Source of the DNA: Croceivirga sp.
GTDB taxonomy: Bacteria; Bacteroidota; Bacteroidia; Flavobacteriales; Flavobacteriaceae
NCBI GenBank assembly: GCA_028284665.1
Contig: JANQRG010000006.1
Span: 46,667 to 110,666, forward strand
Length of the DNA stretch: 64,000 bases
Direction: 5' to 3'
Shown: piece after piece, positions 16,233-24,963 of the stretch
Layout: each line of letters opens with the position of its first letter
Position numbering within the stretch: the first letter of the stretch is position 1
The notes under the pieces: generated by a model
Seen by the model: the letters and a program-made list of their open reading frames with translations, nothing else
The model's database searches: none
What the model was told of the DNA's origin: nothing
Program-made: the position numbers and the translations under genes

Positions 16233-16532
16233 ATGTTGCTAAGCTACTTCGTTTACATTGTTACTAATCAGAAGAAAACTACCCTTTACATTGGAGTGAC
16301 CAATGACATTCAACGCCGCCTTTCCCAATAGTACTTTGACAGTCAAAATGCAAGAAAATCCTTTGCAGGTAAGTACAATTGCTATCATTTGGTGTACTAC
16401 CGAGGTTTTGGGTCTATAGAAGAAGCCATTGATAGGGAAAAAGAGATGAAAAAATGGCGAAGGGAGAAAAAGAATCGCTTGATTACTTCCTTTAACCCAA
16501 ACTGGGATTTTTTAAATAGTGAAGTGATATAG
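16233..16532 (+). pseudogene. GIY-YIG nuclease gene broken by one in-frame TAG
   Basis: ATG at 16233 opens a frame of exactly 300 bp, the same length as the intact gene at 9816, with about three quarters of residues identical (counted by eye). Codon 33 (16329-16331) is TAG where the intact gene has His; no frameshift is present. All GIY-YIG motifs (FVYIV, LYIGVT, REKEMKKWRREKK) are kept on both sides of the stop. The final TAG again overlaps palindrome R1. Either a recent nonsense mutation or a suppressible stop; a restart downstream would lack the GIY-YIG core and be inactive. Confidence 0.85.
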
Positions 16533-16649
16533 ATTTCTCACACTCTCCCGATAGTTATCGGGATCGGTTCGAAATGACTACTGCCGTTATTTTAGTCATT
16601 TTAAAGAAGCAAAGGAACTGCCTGTCCTCCTCGAGTGGGGGAAATCTCG
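16531..16649. repeat. Palindromic repeat R1, copy e (right half decayed)
   Basis: Left half is intact (AGATTTCTCACACTC, then GGTTCGAAATGACT), with an extra small hairpin CCCGATAGTTATCGGG. The right half has drifted: TAGTCATTTTAAAG and GGGGGAAATCT. Follows the broken nuclease gene directly. Confidence 0.7.
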
Positions 16650-16740
16650 TCTACGTTGTTAAGCCCGAAGTTGTACCTGTCCGCCTTTGGCGGAAACTTT
16701 GTGTAGCGAGTTTAGCCAGCCGGTAGTTGCCGGGGTATAC

Positions 16741-17121
16741 TCAACCCATCGCTTCTCTCTTTTCCTTTAGCATAATCCTGCATTCCTCAAAGTCGATTTC
16801 AGGGTAGGTGTGGTGTGCCCAATCGCTCAATTGTTTTAAAATGGGAAGCAGTCCGCTTGCTTTTTCAGTCAACGAATACTCTACCCGTGGTGGGGTTTCT
16901 GCAAACGATTGTCGCCTAAGCAGTCCGTCGCTTTCCAATTCTTTAAGTTGGTTGGTTAAGACTTTCCTGGAAATGGTGGGGAGCAAGGCGTTGAGTTTTC
17001 CAAAGCGTAATGCACCATTAGATAATAGGTAAATAATTATGGGCTTCCATTTATTGCCGATAATATTCATGGTATGCACAAGCGTACAGGAATTGGGGTT
17101 GTCTATATATTTCCGTGCCAT
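16741..17121 (-). CDS. HxlR-family transcriptional regulator
   Basis: 126 residues. CTLVHTMNIIGNKWKPIIIY at the N-terminus and RKVLTNQLKELESDGLLRR with PRVEYSLTEKASGLLPIL in the winged helix are the HxlR signature. Cys12 is placed where redox- or electrophile-sensing HxlR proteins such as HypR and YodB carry their reactive Cys. It is divergent from the flavodoxin-like quinone reductase; the 105-bp gap holds GAACTAA (17160-17166) and TTAGTTC (17189-17195) as an inverted pair and further TTAGTT words, a possible operator. The likely model is control of the redox pair on thiol or quinone stress. Confidence 0.93.
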   Translation of the reverse strand: MARKYIDNPNSCTLVHTMNIIGNKWKPIIIYLLSNGALRFGKLNALLPTISRKVLTNQLKELESDGLLRRQSFAETPPRVEYSLTEKASGLLPILKQLSDWAHHTYPEIDFEECRIMLKEKREAMG

Positions 17122-17226
17122 TAGTTACTTTTTAGATACCACATTTTCACAAAGCGGCCGAACTAAAAGTCTCTTTTATAAACTATTATTAGTTCCTTTA
17201 CGAAACAAATTAAAACAAATTTTGTA

Positions 17227-17817
17227 ATGCCGAATGTATTTATACTCAATGGCCATCAGAAATATCCTTTTTCTGCAGGAAGATTGAATGCTACTTTAAC
17301 GGAAAAGGCTGGTAAATTCTTCACTGGAAATGGCTATAGGGTGAAAACAACCACAATGGAAGATGACTATGCGGTCCAGGAAGAAATTGAAAAATTCAAA
17401 TGGGCGGATATTGTGTTTTTTCAAACCCCTATCAACTGGATGGGGGTAAGCTGGTCCTTCAAAAAATATATTGATGAGGTGTTTTCTATGGGGATGATGG
17501 GAGAATTATCCGATGGAGATGGAAGGAGCAAAGAAGCACCAAAGCAAAACTATGGCCTTGGTGGTAAACTCCAAGGGAATTATATGTTATCCGTTACGGC
17601 GAATGCGCCTAAAGAAGCCTTTAATAATCCGGAGGAAACCTTTTTTGGGGGGATAAGTGAGGACGAGCTATTGCGGCCCATGCATTTAAACTTCAAATGG
17701 TTTGGGTTACAACCTTTGCCCACCTTCATGGCGTATGATGTCATGAAAAATCCAGAGATCGCGAACGACTTTATACGATTTGAACAACATCTTTCCACCC
17801 ATTTTCCAAAACAGTAA
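17227..17817 (+). CDS. NAD(P)H-dependent flavin quinone reductase (MdaB-like)
   Basis: Flavodoxin-fold oxidoreductase of 196 residues. Markers are VFILNGHQKYPFSAGRLN for the phosphate-binding loop, VFFQTPINWMGVSWSFKKYIDEVF around the flavin, and YGLGGKLQGNYMLSVTANAP, all typical of MdaB/NQO-type two-electron quinone reductases. Cytoplasmic. Starts an operon with the peroxiredoxin-like gene 3 bp behind and is divergent from HxlR. Confidence 0.9.
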   Translation: MPNVFILNGHQKYPFSAGRLNATLTEKAGKFFTGNGYRVKTTTMEDDYAVQEEIEKFKWADIVFFQTPINWMGVSWSFKKYIDEVFSMGMMGELSDGDGRSKEAPKQNYGLGGKLQGNYMLSVTANAPKEAFNNPEETFFGGISEDELLRPMHLNFKWFGLQPLPTFMAYDVMKNPEIANDFIRFEQHLSTHFPKQ

Positions 17818-17820
17818 CTC

Positions 17821-18339
17821 ATGACACGACCCACACCAAAACAACAGGCACCGGAATTGACCTTTCCAGTATTAGGAGGGGATCCATGGAACCTAACTGA
17901 GCAAAAACCAGAACATTTTACGCTGATTGTCTTCTATCGCGGACTGCATTGTCCTATTTGCAAAAAATACCTGCAACAGTTGGCAGACTTGTTGCCTGAA
18001 TTCCAACAACTTGGGGTGAATGTCCTTGCCGTAAGTAGGGACAGCGAAAAAAGAGCACGGCTATCCCGACAGAAATGGGACATCCCTCAACTCACATTGG
18101 GGTATAGATTGGACCAGGCTACTGCAAAAGCCTGGGGGCTGTATCTAAGCGGAGGGGTAAAAGAAGGCGAGCCGGAAGTATTCAGTGAACCGGGTTTGTT
18201 TTTGATTGATAACACCAATACGGTGTACTATGCCGCGATAAATAGCAATCCCTGGGGAAGGCCCTATTTGCCTTCTTTTGTTAAAGCTGTAGACTATATT
18301 GTAAAAACCGGCTATCCGGCCCGGGGGGAATTGGTATAA
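17821..18339 (+). CDS. Peroxiredoxin-like (AhpC/TSA) protein
   Basis: 172-residue thioredoxin-fold protein. FYRGLHCPICKKYLQQLADL near residue 40-60 carries a CPIC pair at the place of the peroxidatic Cys, and GVNVLAVSRDSEKRA follows as in AhpC/TSA proteins. This group (peroxiredoxin-like family) reduces peroxides or acts as thiol oxidoreductase; exact substrate unknown. Directly behind the quinone reductase, consistent with an HxlR-controlled oxidative/electrophile defence operon. Confidence 0.88.
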   Translation: MTRPTPKQQAPELTFPVLGGDPWNLTEQKPEHFTLIVFYRGLHCPICKKYLQQLADLLPEFQQLGVNVLAVSRDSEKRARLSRQKWDIPQLTLGYRLDQATAKAWGLYLSGGVKEGEPEVFSEPGLFLIDNTNTVYYAAINSNPWGRPYLPSFVKAVDYIVKTGYPARGELV

Positions 18340-18344
18340 GCTTT

Positions 18345-18827
18345 CTATTCTACCGTAGAGGACCCTACTTCGCGGTGCAGCCTCCATCCGCCGTCTACGC
18401 GTTTCAGGATGACCAGGAAGGAATTTTGTAATTCCACCACCTCATCATTCTTGTTGGTATAGTAGACACGGCTTGTTCCCCAGTCATAGGCCATGGAATC
18501 ATTCATAATAATGGTTTCGGTGGGGCTCATGATAATACTGTCATAGGGAAATCGCCCCCTTTCTTGGCCTAAAGCAAACATTTCATCCCAGCCTGACCCT
18601 CCGGGGCGTTTTGTTTTCGCATCTGGTGTAACCCATTTGCCCATGTCTTCATATCGTCCTTCTTTTAGAGCAGTAGTAAATTGGGTGCGGAGCTCAGTAA
18701 TAGCGGCCAATTCTTTTTCAATATCCATGGGTGGTGGTTTTGTGGCTTCCGGGGTAATGGCGGACTCTTTGACTTCGGAACAGGCAAAGAACATAATCAC
18801 CAATAAGGATAATCCTGTTTTTTTCAT
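18345..18827 (-). CDS. DUF4440/SnoaL-like lipoprotein
   Basis: 160 residues with a lipoprotein signal (LLVIMFFACSE, Cys16). The rest is an NTF2/SnoaL-like cone fold: LRTQFTTALKEGRYEDMGKW, MNDSMAYDWGTSRVYYTN and FLVILKRVDGGWRLHREVGSS, which match DUF4440 proteins. Function unknown. Convergent to the peroxiredoxin gene with 5 bp between stop codons. Confidence 0.82.
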   Translation of the reverse strand: MKKTGLSLLVIMFFACSEVKESAITPEATKPPPMDIEKELAAITELRTQFTTALKEGRYEDMGKWVTPDAKTKRPGGSGWDEMFALGQERGRFPYDSIIMSPTETIIMNDSMAYDWGTSRVYYTNKNDEVVELQNSFLVILKRVDGGWRLHREVGSSTVE

Positions 18828-19048
18828 TTGTAAGGGTTTTGGTTATTCATTTTCCAGGAGGTTTGATAGCAAGATCGCTTAGCTATAAACCCCTGTTTTT
18901 AAAGATACTGGATTACATGGATTTAACAAGCTTGTAAGTCTATCTGGTGAAAAAAATGCATCCTTTTGGAATGTAGTAATTATAGTTAATACCAGCAGAA
19001 GCCTTTTGGCTAGGTTGGGAAAGGGGTGGTCATGATCTTCACCCTAAC

Positions 19049-19558
19049 TTATTTGTAGCGATATACTTCATGAGGGCCAAAATCAAGTAAAGGGATAGTC
19101 GTATCGAATTGTGCGCCAAGTCGTAACGCTAATTTTTTCGAGGCGTGGTTTTCCGGGTCAATGTAACTAACCAGGGAATCTAGTTCCAATTCTTCCAGGG
19201 CAAATTGCTTGACCGCAAGCCCTGCCTCAACACCATAACCTTTTCCCTGGGCTTGAGGTAATAGCCAATAGCCCAATTCCGGCTCCGGCCAGGGGTGGGA
19301 GTTCCATACCCCAACGGTTCCGATAAGATTTCCGGAATCTTTTTCAGTAAGGGCTAGATATGAAAAACCACATAGCTCATAGTGGCCGATGTAGGTCGCC
19401 ATCAATCTCCAGGAGGCTTCCGGGCTTTTTACCCCTCCAACGAATCGGGCATTCTCCGGACGGGTATAAAACTCGGCGAACATGGGATAATCCTTATGTT
19501 GCCATTGTCTAAAGATCAGGCGTTCCGTCGTTAAGCCTAGCATATCTGTCTTTATCAA
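19049..19558 (-). CDS. GNAT acetyltransferase, RimJ/RimL type
   Basis: 169 residues. TERLIFRQWQHKDYPMFAEFY starts the domain, LIGTVGVW and PELGYWLLPQAQGKGYGVEA hold the acetyl-CoA pyrophosphate loop (QxxGxG/A as QAQGKGYG), and YIDPENHASKKLALRLGAQ ends it, all as in RimJ/RimL N-acetyltransferases acting on amino groups of small molecules or proteins. A shorter start at Met6 (MLGLTTERL) is equally likely. Stand-alone gene. Confidence 0.9.
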   Translation of the reverse strand: MIKTDMLGLTTERLIFRQWQHKDYPMFAEFYTRPENARFVGGVKSPEASWRLMATYIGHYELCGFSYLALTEKDSGNLIGTVGVWNSHPWPEPELGYWLLPQAQGKGYGVEAGLAVKQFALEELELDSLVSYIDPENHASKKLALRLGAQFDTTIPLLDFGPHEVYRYK

Positions 19559-19686
19559 TTGTTGCCTCCTTTTCTTTACAGTTGGTGGAAAATCTTTTTC
19601 CGTTTTACCGTTAGTCTAAAGATAGTGGATTACAGCCTCGTGGCACCCCTACTTACTGAAGGTAGATTCTAATTTAATTTGGTAAA

Positions 19687-19713
19687 AAAAACCGGGGTAC
19701 TGCCCCGGTTTTC
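19687..19713 (-). terminator. Terminator after DoxX-like gene
   Basis: AACCGGGG TACTG CCCCGGTT, followed on the minus strand by a run of T. The word TTGAGTTAGTT (minus strand, 19715-19725) lies directly before it, as it does before two other terminators in the window. Confidence 0.85.
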
Positions 19714-19736
19714 AAACTAACTCAACATAAACAAAA

Positions 19737-20180
19737 CTACAATGGTTTGAGCCAAAGTAAGGGTTTCCATTTTTCACGCTCTTTAAGGATCAGGGCAATG
19801 TTGATCAAAAAGAAGGCCCCGGTTCGTAACAATCCCGGTACTTCGTCCGCCTCCAGGAAGGCATGGAACAAAAAGATGTTTAGCGTAATGGGAAGCAAAA
19901 AGATCGCTCCGACAAAGCTGGTGTACTGTAGCAGCACTAAGAGTCCAAAAAAGATCTCACAAATGCCCAGCAGCTGCCAGAAATACCCGGTTTGCTTGCT
20001 CCCACTGATATACAAGATCTTTTGCAGAATATCTTCCTTCCCCGGGTCCTTGAATTTTTCTGCTTTTTCAAAAACTTCGATAGGGCTGGGGTTGGGTTGG
20101 AATTTGTCCAATCCGCCATAGATCATAGCGCCGCCGAGCACCAGCCTGAGGATGATAAAAAGGATGTTTATTGCTTTCAT
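19737..20180 (-). CDS. DoxX-like membrane protein
   Basis: Four-helix membrane protein. FIILRLVLGGAMIYGGLDKF in helix 1 and QLLGICEIFFGLLVLL followed by LPITLNIFLFHAFL are typical of the DoxX superfamily. Family members sit in redox complexes, but the role of this one is unknown. I use the ATG at 20180 (MKAINILFII), which begins right before helix 1; an ATG at 20231 would add 17 polar residues. Followed by a clean terminator. Confidence 0.8.
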   Translation of the reverse strand: MKAINILFIILRLVLGGAMIYGGLDKFQPNPSPIEVFEKAEKFKDPGKEDILQKILYISGSKQTGYFWQLLGICEIFFGLLVLLQYTSFVGAIFLLPITLNIFLFHAFLEADEVPGLLRTGAFFLINIALILKEREKWKPLLWLKPL

Positions 20181-20293
20181 ACAAATACTAACGTATTTAT
20201 TGGTTTCTTTGCTTGGTTTTTTGTTTGTCATTCCAGCCCTTCGTCTATGCTCAGGATAAACTTCGACAGGAATCTAGAACAGCAACTACTACA

Positions 20294-20322
20294 ATGGATT
20301 CCGCAACAGGTGCGGAATGACA
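20294..20322. repeat. 29-bp dispersed repeat, copy 2 (R4)
   Basis: Exact reverse complement of 7156-7184, with the palindrome TTCCGCA / TGCGGAA. Located between the DoxX-like and HmuY-like genes. Confidence 0.6.
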
Positions 20323-20343
20323 AAAACAGTACTCGGGTTACCA

Positions 20344-21231
20344 TTACTCCAGGCCGGTTTCCCCTTCGTTAGGATTGTATATGTAGTTAAAGGTGTAAAG
20401 CCGAGATTCATCAACAAAGGCATTTGGCTCTGCAGGGGCATCTCTGTAATAGCTTAAAATCTCTACTTTAGCATACTTCCCGTCGTGGGTACGGAATACC
20501 AAAACAGTACCTGGAATAGGGGTGACAACAAAGGTTGCAGGGTTGTAGTTGTACCAACCTTGATCACTCAATGGTGCAATAGCAAACGCTCCACTAGCGT
20601 CTTGGACGTAGGTCAGTCCTTCTGCTGTGGTCACTTCACTAAACAATACGTCCTCAATAAGTGCTACACCCGCATTTCCGTTGCGCTCCGGTTCATCATT
20701 GGTGCCGGTTGCGGTGCCACCATTAATGGCAATTGCAGTAGCTCTGAAAGCAATATCCCACTCCGTATCGCTATCCGTTACCGCCCCGGTTTCAAAGCTA
20801 AACTTAGTAAATGGACCTTCGTCAGGCGCTCCTTGACCCCCACCGGTAGTTGGTGCAGGAATATTGCTGGCTGTTGCTTCGACAAGATCGGACAATACGG
20901 TAAAAGTTGTTGGTGTTGACTTCGTAAATCCGTTAGCAACAATGCTCACCCCACCCGAAGTTGCCCCAGCCGGAACAGTAGTCATAATCTGCGTGGCAGT
21001 TAGCGAGTTTATAGTGGCGGATATCCCACCAAAAGTCAATGCTATTTCGGAGGCATCTGTGGGAAAGTCAGTCCCTGTTATGGTAATCTCCGTGCCCACC
21101 GTACCGGATTCGGGGGAGATGGCCGTAACTGTAAATTCAGCAGGGCCAGAATCCCCATCGTCATCATCACTACAAGCTACAAAAGCGAATAGTGTAAATA
21201 TTAGTGCAAATAATTTAAACGTTGTCTTCAT
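20344..21231 (-). CDS. HmuY-like haem-binding lipoprotein with IPT/TIG domain
   Basis: Lipoprotein signal with FAFVAC (Cys20) followed by an acidic DDDD stretch, typical for surface lipoproteins of Bacteroidota. Residues 33-110 are an IPT/TIG beta-sandwich (VTAISPESGTVGTEITITG). The rest resembles HmuY: TEWDIAFRATAIAINGG, GWYNYNP, YAKVEILSYYRDAP and YTFNYIYNPNEG. HmuY proteins take haem from host or environmental haemoproteins and hand it to a TonB receptor. The gene follows the receptor gene by 19 bp in one operon. Haem ligands cannot be named with confidence from sequence alone. Confidence 0.87.
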   Translation of the reverse strand: MKTTFKLFALIFTLFAFVACSDDDDGDSGPAEFTVTAISPESGTVGTEITITGTDFPTDASEIALTFGGISATINSLTATQIMTTVPAGATSGGVSIVANGFTKSTPTTFTVLSDLVEATASNIPAPTTGGGQGAPDEGPFTKFSFETGAVTDSDTEWDIAFRATAIAINGGTATGTNDEPERNGNAGVALIEDVLFSEVTTAEGLTYVQDASGAFAIAPLSDQGWYNYNPATFVVTPIPGTVLVFRTHDGKYAKVEILSYYRDAPAEPNAFVDESRLYTFNYIYNPNEGETGLE

Positions 21232-21250
21232 AGGAATCTTTGTTTATGGT

Positions 21251-23380
21251 TTAAAATTGAAAATTTAATCGTCCAAATACTTGTATCCCCGGGTTCACCG
21301 CAATTTGATTGTCCACTGAGGAGAACGGATTGGTTCCCCTAAAATCCAGCAGATTATTGGCGCCCAATTGTACCTGGTAGTGTTTAAAAAAAGTTTTGCC
21401 AAAAGAGAGGTTCACCAGGGCAAACCCATCAATAAAGGAGTTGTCGAATTCGTCCAGAAAATCATTGCCATTTCTGTCCGACAAGCCAAAGCGACTGCGA
21501 TAAACTACCCTGAGATTCGCATTGGCCTCCCATTTTGGGATTTCGTAGAACAGTTTGGCATTTACGATATGACGTGAGCGGTTTTCCAAACCAAAATAAT
21601 CGTCTTCGTCTATTCGGATAGTTTCCAAGGTTTCCGGGTCGCGGGCAAAAGCCCCATTTTCAGCTAATTCGTCCTCAACATCTTTGTCAAAAGCATAGAG
21701 CAATTGATATCCTGTAGAGAGGGTAAGCTGTTCAAGAATCCGGTATCGGAGGTCTATCTCCATGCCCTGGGTATATACGCTTTCCCGATTGATATAGCCA
21801 AAGACGTTGGCGCCGTTTCGTTTGGTGGCGAGAATCCGGGTATCAATAAGGTCGGTGAAATCGTTCCGGAAGAAATTGACATCGCCTCGAAATTTTCCTT
21901 TATCATATCCAAAACCCAGATTATAGCCTATGGAGCTTTCAGCATTTAAAGGCTCCCCCAATTCCGAAAGCGGGACGGGCAATATTCGATTTCCCTCATT
22001 GTCAGTAATAATGTCATCATTGGCGATTAGGCGTTGCATTCCTTGCAATTCTACCTCTTTCCCAAACACGGAATAGTTCCCCCCAGCCGCATTGGTAAAG
22101 TCAAGGTACAGTTGGCGAAAATCAGGCGCTTTAAAACCACTGCCAACGGAGCCTTTCACTGCAAAGTGTTCGGTAATATTATAACGAGCGGATATTTTAG
22201 GGCTGAATTGGGAGTTGTATTCGCTGTGATTGTCAAAGCGGGCGCCGACAATAATGTTTAGTTTTTTAATCGGTCTGAAATCATATTGCGCAAAAGCATA
22301 TTGGGAATCGAAAGTGACTTGCTCTGCAAACAAGGAACGGTTCAGACTTTCAAAGTTATAGCCACCACCTACGGTAAGCGTGCTGGCGGGCGTAAACCTG
22401 TAGTTGTATCGAATCTCGGGCCGGAAGAGTTGTTGGTCAAAGTCGTTATCCAACAGCACTTCGTTTTCAATAGGATCTACCTCTTGTTCGTTGGTCACAT
22501 AATTAGTGTAATAGAATTCGTATTCGAACTGGGATTTATCCGATAAGGCATGATCTAAGCGTAACTGGGCGTTGCCATCCCGTTCTTCGCTGGTTCCATC
22601 CGGTACATCAAAATCTTGAAGGAAGTAACGTCCAGAAGCAAACAACCGCAGTTTATCGGAGAAGTCGTAATACAACCGACCATTAAATGTATAATTGAAA
22701 AAGGGATCTACAGTTTGCCTCTCACCATCATCCTCATCATCTGAAAGATCAAAGCCATCTGTACTTAAACGGTCAACAAATAGGGAATAGCCCAGTTTTC
22801 CTTTCCGTTGATTAATACTTACGGTAGTATTTTGGTTGTTAAAGGTAGCGGCCCGATGGGTGATCTGCCCACTGATCTTTTCCGTCTTGGGGCGTTCGGT
22901 GATAATATTGATCACTCCTCCCAGGGCTTCCGACCCAAACAGCGCCGAAGAGGGTCCTTTAACCACTTCAATTTGTTTGATATTGCCAATAGCGAAGCGG
23001 CTTAAGTCCAGATTTCCTCCACTTCTGCCTACAACAGGAACTCCATCAATAAGGACTAAAACATAGTCTGATGCTATGCCCTGGATCTGTACACCTTCTC
23101 CACCCCCAACAGTGGCATCCGGAGTTACTACTATTCCGGTTTGTTCTCTTAAAATTTCATCCAAACGGGTAACCCCGCTACGGCTAATTTGTTTTTGAGG
23201 GATTAAAGTGACGGGTAAAGGCAGGGATGATAATTGGCGTACAGTTCGGGTAGCGGTCACCACTACTTCGCCTAGGTTTTCAGTAAGAATAGAGTCCTTT
23301 GGTTGACTTTCCTGAGCATGCAGGACCATCCCGAAAAAAAAAGAAAAATAAATGGCTAAATTCTTTTTATTTAGACTCAT
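21251..23380 (-). CDS. TonB-dependent receptor, probable haem uptake (HmuR-like)
   Basis: 709 residues: signal peptide to about 22, TonB-box-like stretch LGEVVVTATR (35-44), plug domain with RLDEILREQTGIVV and VLVLIDGVPVVGR, ALGGVINIIT at its end, and a beta-barrel finishing in GIQVFGRLNFQF with a terminal aromatic. It imports substrate through the outer membrane with TonB energy. The HmuY-like gene next to it points to haem. A TATATTTG promoter box lies upstream (23400-23407, minus). The size and plug are of the BtuB/CirA group rather than SusC. Confidence 0.9.
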   Translation of the reverse strand: MSLNKKNLAIYFSFFFGMVLHAQESQPKDSILTENLGEVVVTATRTVRQLSSLPLPVTLIPQKQISRSGVTRLDEILREQTGIVVTPDATVGGGEGVQIQGIASDYVLVLIDGVPVVGRSGGNLDLSRFAIGNIKQIEVVKGPSSALFGSEALGGVINIITERPKTEKISGQITHRAATFNNQNTTVSINQRKGKLGYSLFVDRLSTDGFDLSDDEDDGERQTVDPFFNYTFNGRLYYDFSDKLRLFASGRYFLQDFDVPDGTSEERDGNAQLRLDHALSDKSQFEYEFYYTNYVTNEQEVDPIENEVLLDNDFDQQLFRPEIRYNYRFTPASTLTVGGGYNFESLNRSLFAEQVTFDSQYAFAQYDFRPIKKLNIIVGARFDNHSEYNSQFSPKISARYNITEHFAVKGSVGSGFKAPDFRQLYLDFTNAAGGNYSVFGKEVELQGMQRLIANDDIITDNEGNRILPVPLSELGEPLNAESSIGYNLGFGYDKGKFRGDVNFFRNDFTDLIDTRILATKRNGANVFGYINRESVYTQGMEIDLRYRILEQLTLSTGYQLLYAFDKDVEDELAENGAFARDPETLETIRIDEDDYFGLENRSRHIVNAKLFYEIPKWEANANLRVVYRSRFGLSDRNGNDFLDEFDNSFIDGFALVNLSFGKTFFKHYQVQLGANNLLDFRGTNPFSSVDNQIAVNPGIQVFGRLNFQF

Positions 23381-23399
23381 TCTTCATTAGATTTGCGAG

Positions 23400-23407
23400 C
23401 AAATATA
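23400..23407 (-). promoter_or_regulatory. Bacteroidota -7 box for the TonB receptor operon
   Basis: On the minus strand TATATTTG matches the TAnnTTTG consensus, about 20 bp before the receptor start codon. A TTAGATT / AATCTAA inverted pair frames the region (from 23388 to 23428), a possible operator for iron or haem control. The -33 element is not clear. Confidence 0.5.
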
Positions 23408-23486
23408 TAGTTATTTTAATTCAATCTAAATAAGATCAACATAAAAATTGAAATTTTTTAAACCATCGTTTACAAAAGACCCAATC

Positions 23487-24419
23487 ATGAAAAAAATCGC
23501 CTTACCCCTAAGTTTTTCGCTCGTATTTATCTGCGGAATATATGCCCAGACCAAGAAAGAAATGGACCGTAAAGCCATCCTGGACATGTGTGGTTGCTAC
23601 GACATCACCTTTAAATACACTGAAACCTTTGCACCCGAAATTGACTACGAAAAGAAGCTGGACTACACCGCTGCCGCTTTGGAATTGGCTATCCCTATTG
23701 TAGATGAGAAGGACAAGATTTCCATTCAGCACGTTTTGGTGGTAAATGACACTATGGTGGTAAAGCACTGGCGCCAGGATTGGTTGTATGAAAACAACGA
23801 AGTGTTCCATTACGATAAAGACAACAACTGGGTGTTTTCAAAACTCCCAAAGGACGCTGTGAAAGGGCAATGGACTCAAAAGGTATATCAGGTGGATGAC
23901 AGTCCCCGCTATTCCGGATCGGCCACCTGGGTACATTACGATGGGAAATCGTATTGGGAAAACAAGTCCGATTCGCCACTCCCCAGACGTGAGTATACTA
24001 AACGAAGCGATTACAATGTGATGTTACGAGGCAACAGACAGGAGATCACGGACTATGGTTGGGTACACGAACAAGACAACGATAAGATCATCCGGGAAGA
24101 CGGGCAGGAAGATATATTGCTCGCCCAGGAAAAAGGCTGGAATACCTATACTCGAGTTGCGGAAGAAAAATGTAAACTGGCAGCCGATTGGTGGCAGGAA
24201 CACGGTGATTTCTGGGCTACCGTTCGCGGTGCCTGGGATGAGGTCTATGATCGTGAAGGAGACCTGACCCTACTTAAGAAAGTGGAGGAAAAGCCGTTGT
24301 TTATGCACTTCTATCCCCTGGAAAAAGCGAATGCAGACGTTTCCAAAATCAAAGAAGTAATCGACAAATTTGTAATCGCTTCGGATGTAAAAATGGAAGG
24401 CAGTGTTGAAGGGAAATAA
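23487..24419 (+). CDS. DUF6607-like exported protein
   Basis: 310 residues with a signal peptide ending in IYAQ. The mature part begins KKEMDRKAILDMCGCYDITF, then shows KHWRQDWLYENN, GQWTQKVYQVDDSPRYSG and RREYTKRSDYNVMLRGN, a pattern I associate with DUF6607 proteins of Flavobacteriia, often near HmuY/TonB haem systems. Biochemical role unknown; the two close Cys at the mature N-terminus (CGC) could bind a metal or form a disulfide. The ATG at 23487 is used since it starts the signal peptide; a frame back to 23448 adds an unlikely extension. Divergent from the haem receptor with a 106-bp shared control region. Confidence 0.82.
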   Translation: MKKIALPLSFSLVFICGIYAQTKKEMDRKAILDMCGCYDITFKYTETFAPEIDYEKKLDYTAAALELAIPIVDEKDKISIQHVLVVNDTMVVKHWRQDWLYENNEVFHYDKDNNWVFSKLPKDAVKGQWTQKVYQVDDSPRYSGSATWVHYDGKSYWENKSDSPLPRREYTKRSDYNVMLRGNRQEITDYGWVHEQDNDKIIREDGQEDILLAQEKGWNTYTRVAEEKCKLAADWWQEHGDFWATVRGAWDEVYDREGDLTLLKKVEEKPLFMHFYPLEKANADVSKIKEVIDKFVIASDVKMEGSVEGK

Positions 24420-24963
24420 TACCAGTTTAAGTGTTGGGGCCGTGCTTTTCGCGGCCCTTCTCTTTTTTGGATTTACCGCAACGGATAAGATCTCTCCCCG
24501 CTTACAGCAAAAACTGCATGCTGCGGTACAAACCACTTTTGAACTGGAAACTTTTCAACTGCAGCCAATAGCGGTTTCTTCCGAGGTAGACGCTCAAACG
24601 GCGATAGCCCTGGATAGTGAGCAGCTTTATCGGATCACCAGGGAGGAAACCCTTATTGGTTTCGCCTATTTAGGGCAGGCCCCCAGCATGAAAGACATTT
24701 TCGATTACGTAGTGCTGTTCAATCCTGATTTGACTATTAAAAAATCTAAAGTGCTGATCTATCGGGAAAACTACGGCCGGCAGATTGGGAGTCAACGGTG
24801 GTTAAAACAGTTTGTCGGAAAGCGATACGGGGATCCCCTGGCCTACGGCGAAAACATTGATGCTATTTCCGGAGCGACCATTTCAGCCAAATCCATGACA
24901 ACGGCGATTACCGAAGTTCTGGAAAGTATGACCGTGTTACAACAAAAAGGATTGGTGCAATGA
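24403..24963 (+). CDS. FMN-binding domain protein, extracytoplasmic
   Basis: 186 residues with an N-terminal hydrophobic anchor (VGAVLFAALLFFGF). The C-terminal part has the flavinylation motif DAISGATISAKS (153-162), in which Thr159 would carry FMN attached by ApbE through a phosphoester. VVLFNPDLTIKKSKVLIYRE before it is standard for the FMN-binding fold of RnfG/NqrC. It starts at GTG 24403 or TTG 24406, overlapping the DUF6607 gene by about 17 bp. It probably moves electrons outside the cytoplasmic membrane; together with the haem genes this suggests reduction of haem iron or ferric iron during uptake, which is inference. Confidence 0.87.
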   Translation: MLKGNNTSLSVGAVLFAALLFFGFTATDKISPRLQQKLHAAVQTTFELETFQLQPIAVSSEVDAQTAIALDSEQLYRITREETLIGFAYLGQAPSMKDIFDYVVLFNPDLTIKKSKVLIYRENYGRQIGSQRWLKQFVGKRYGDPLAYGENIDAISGATISAKSMTTAITEVLESMTVLQQKGLVQ

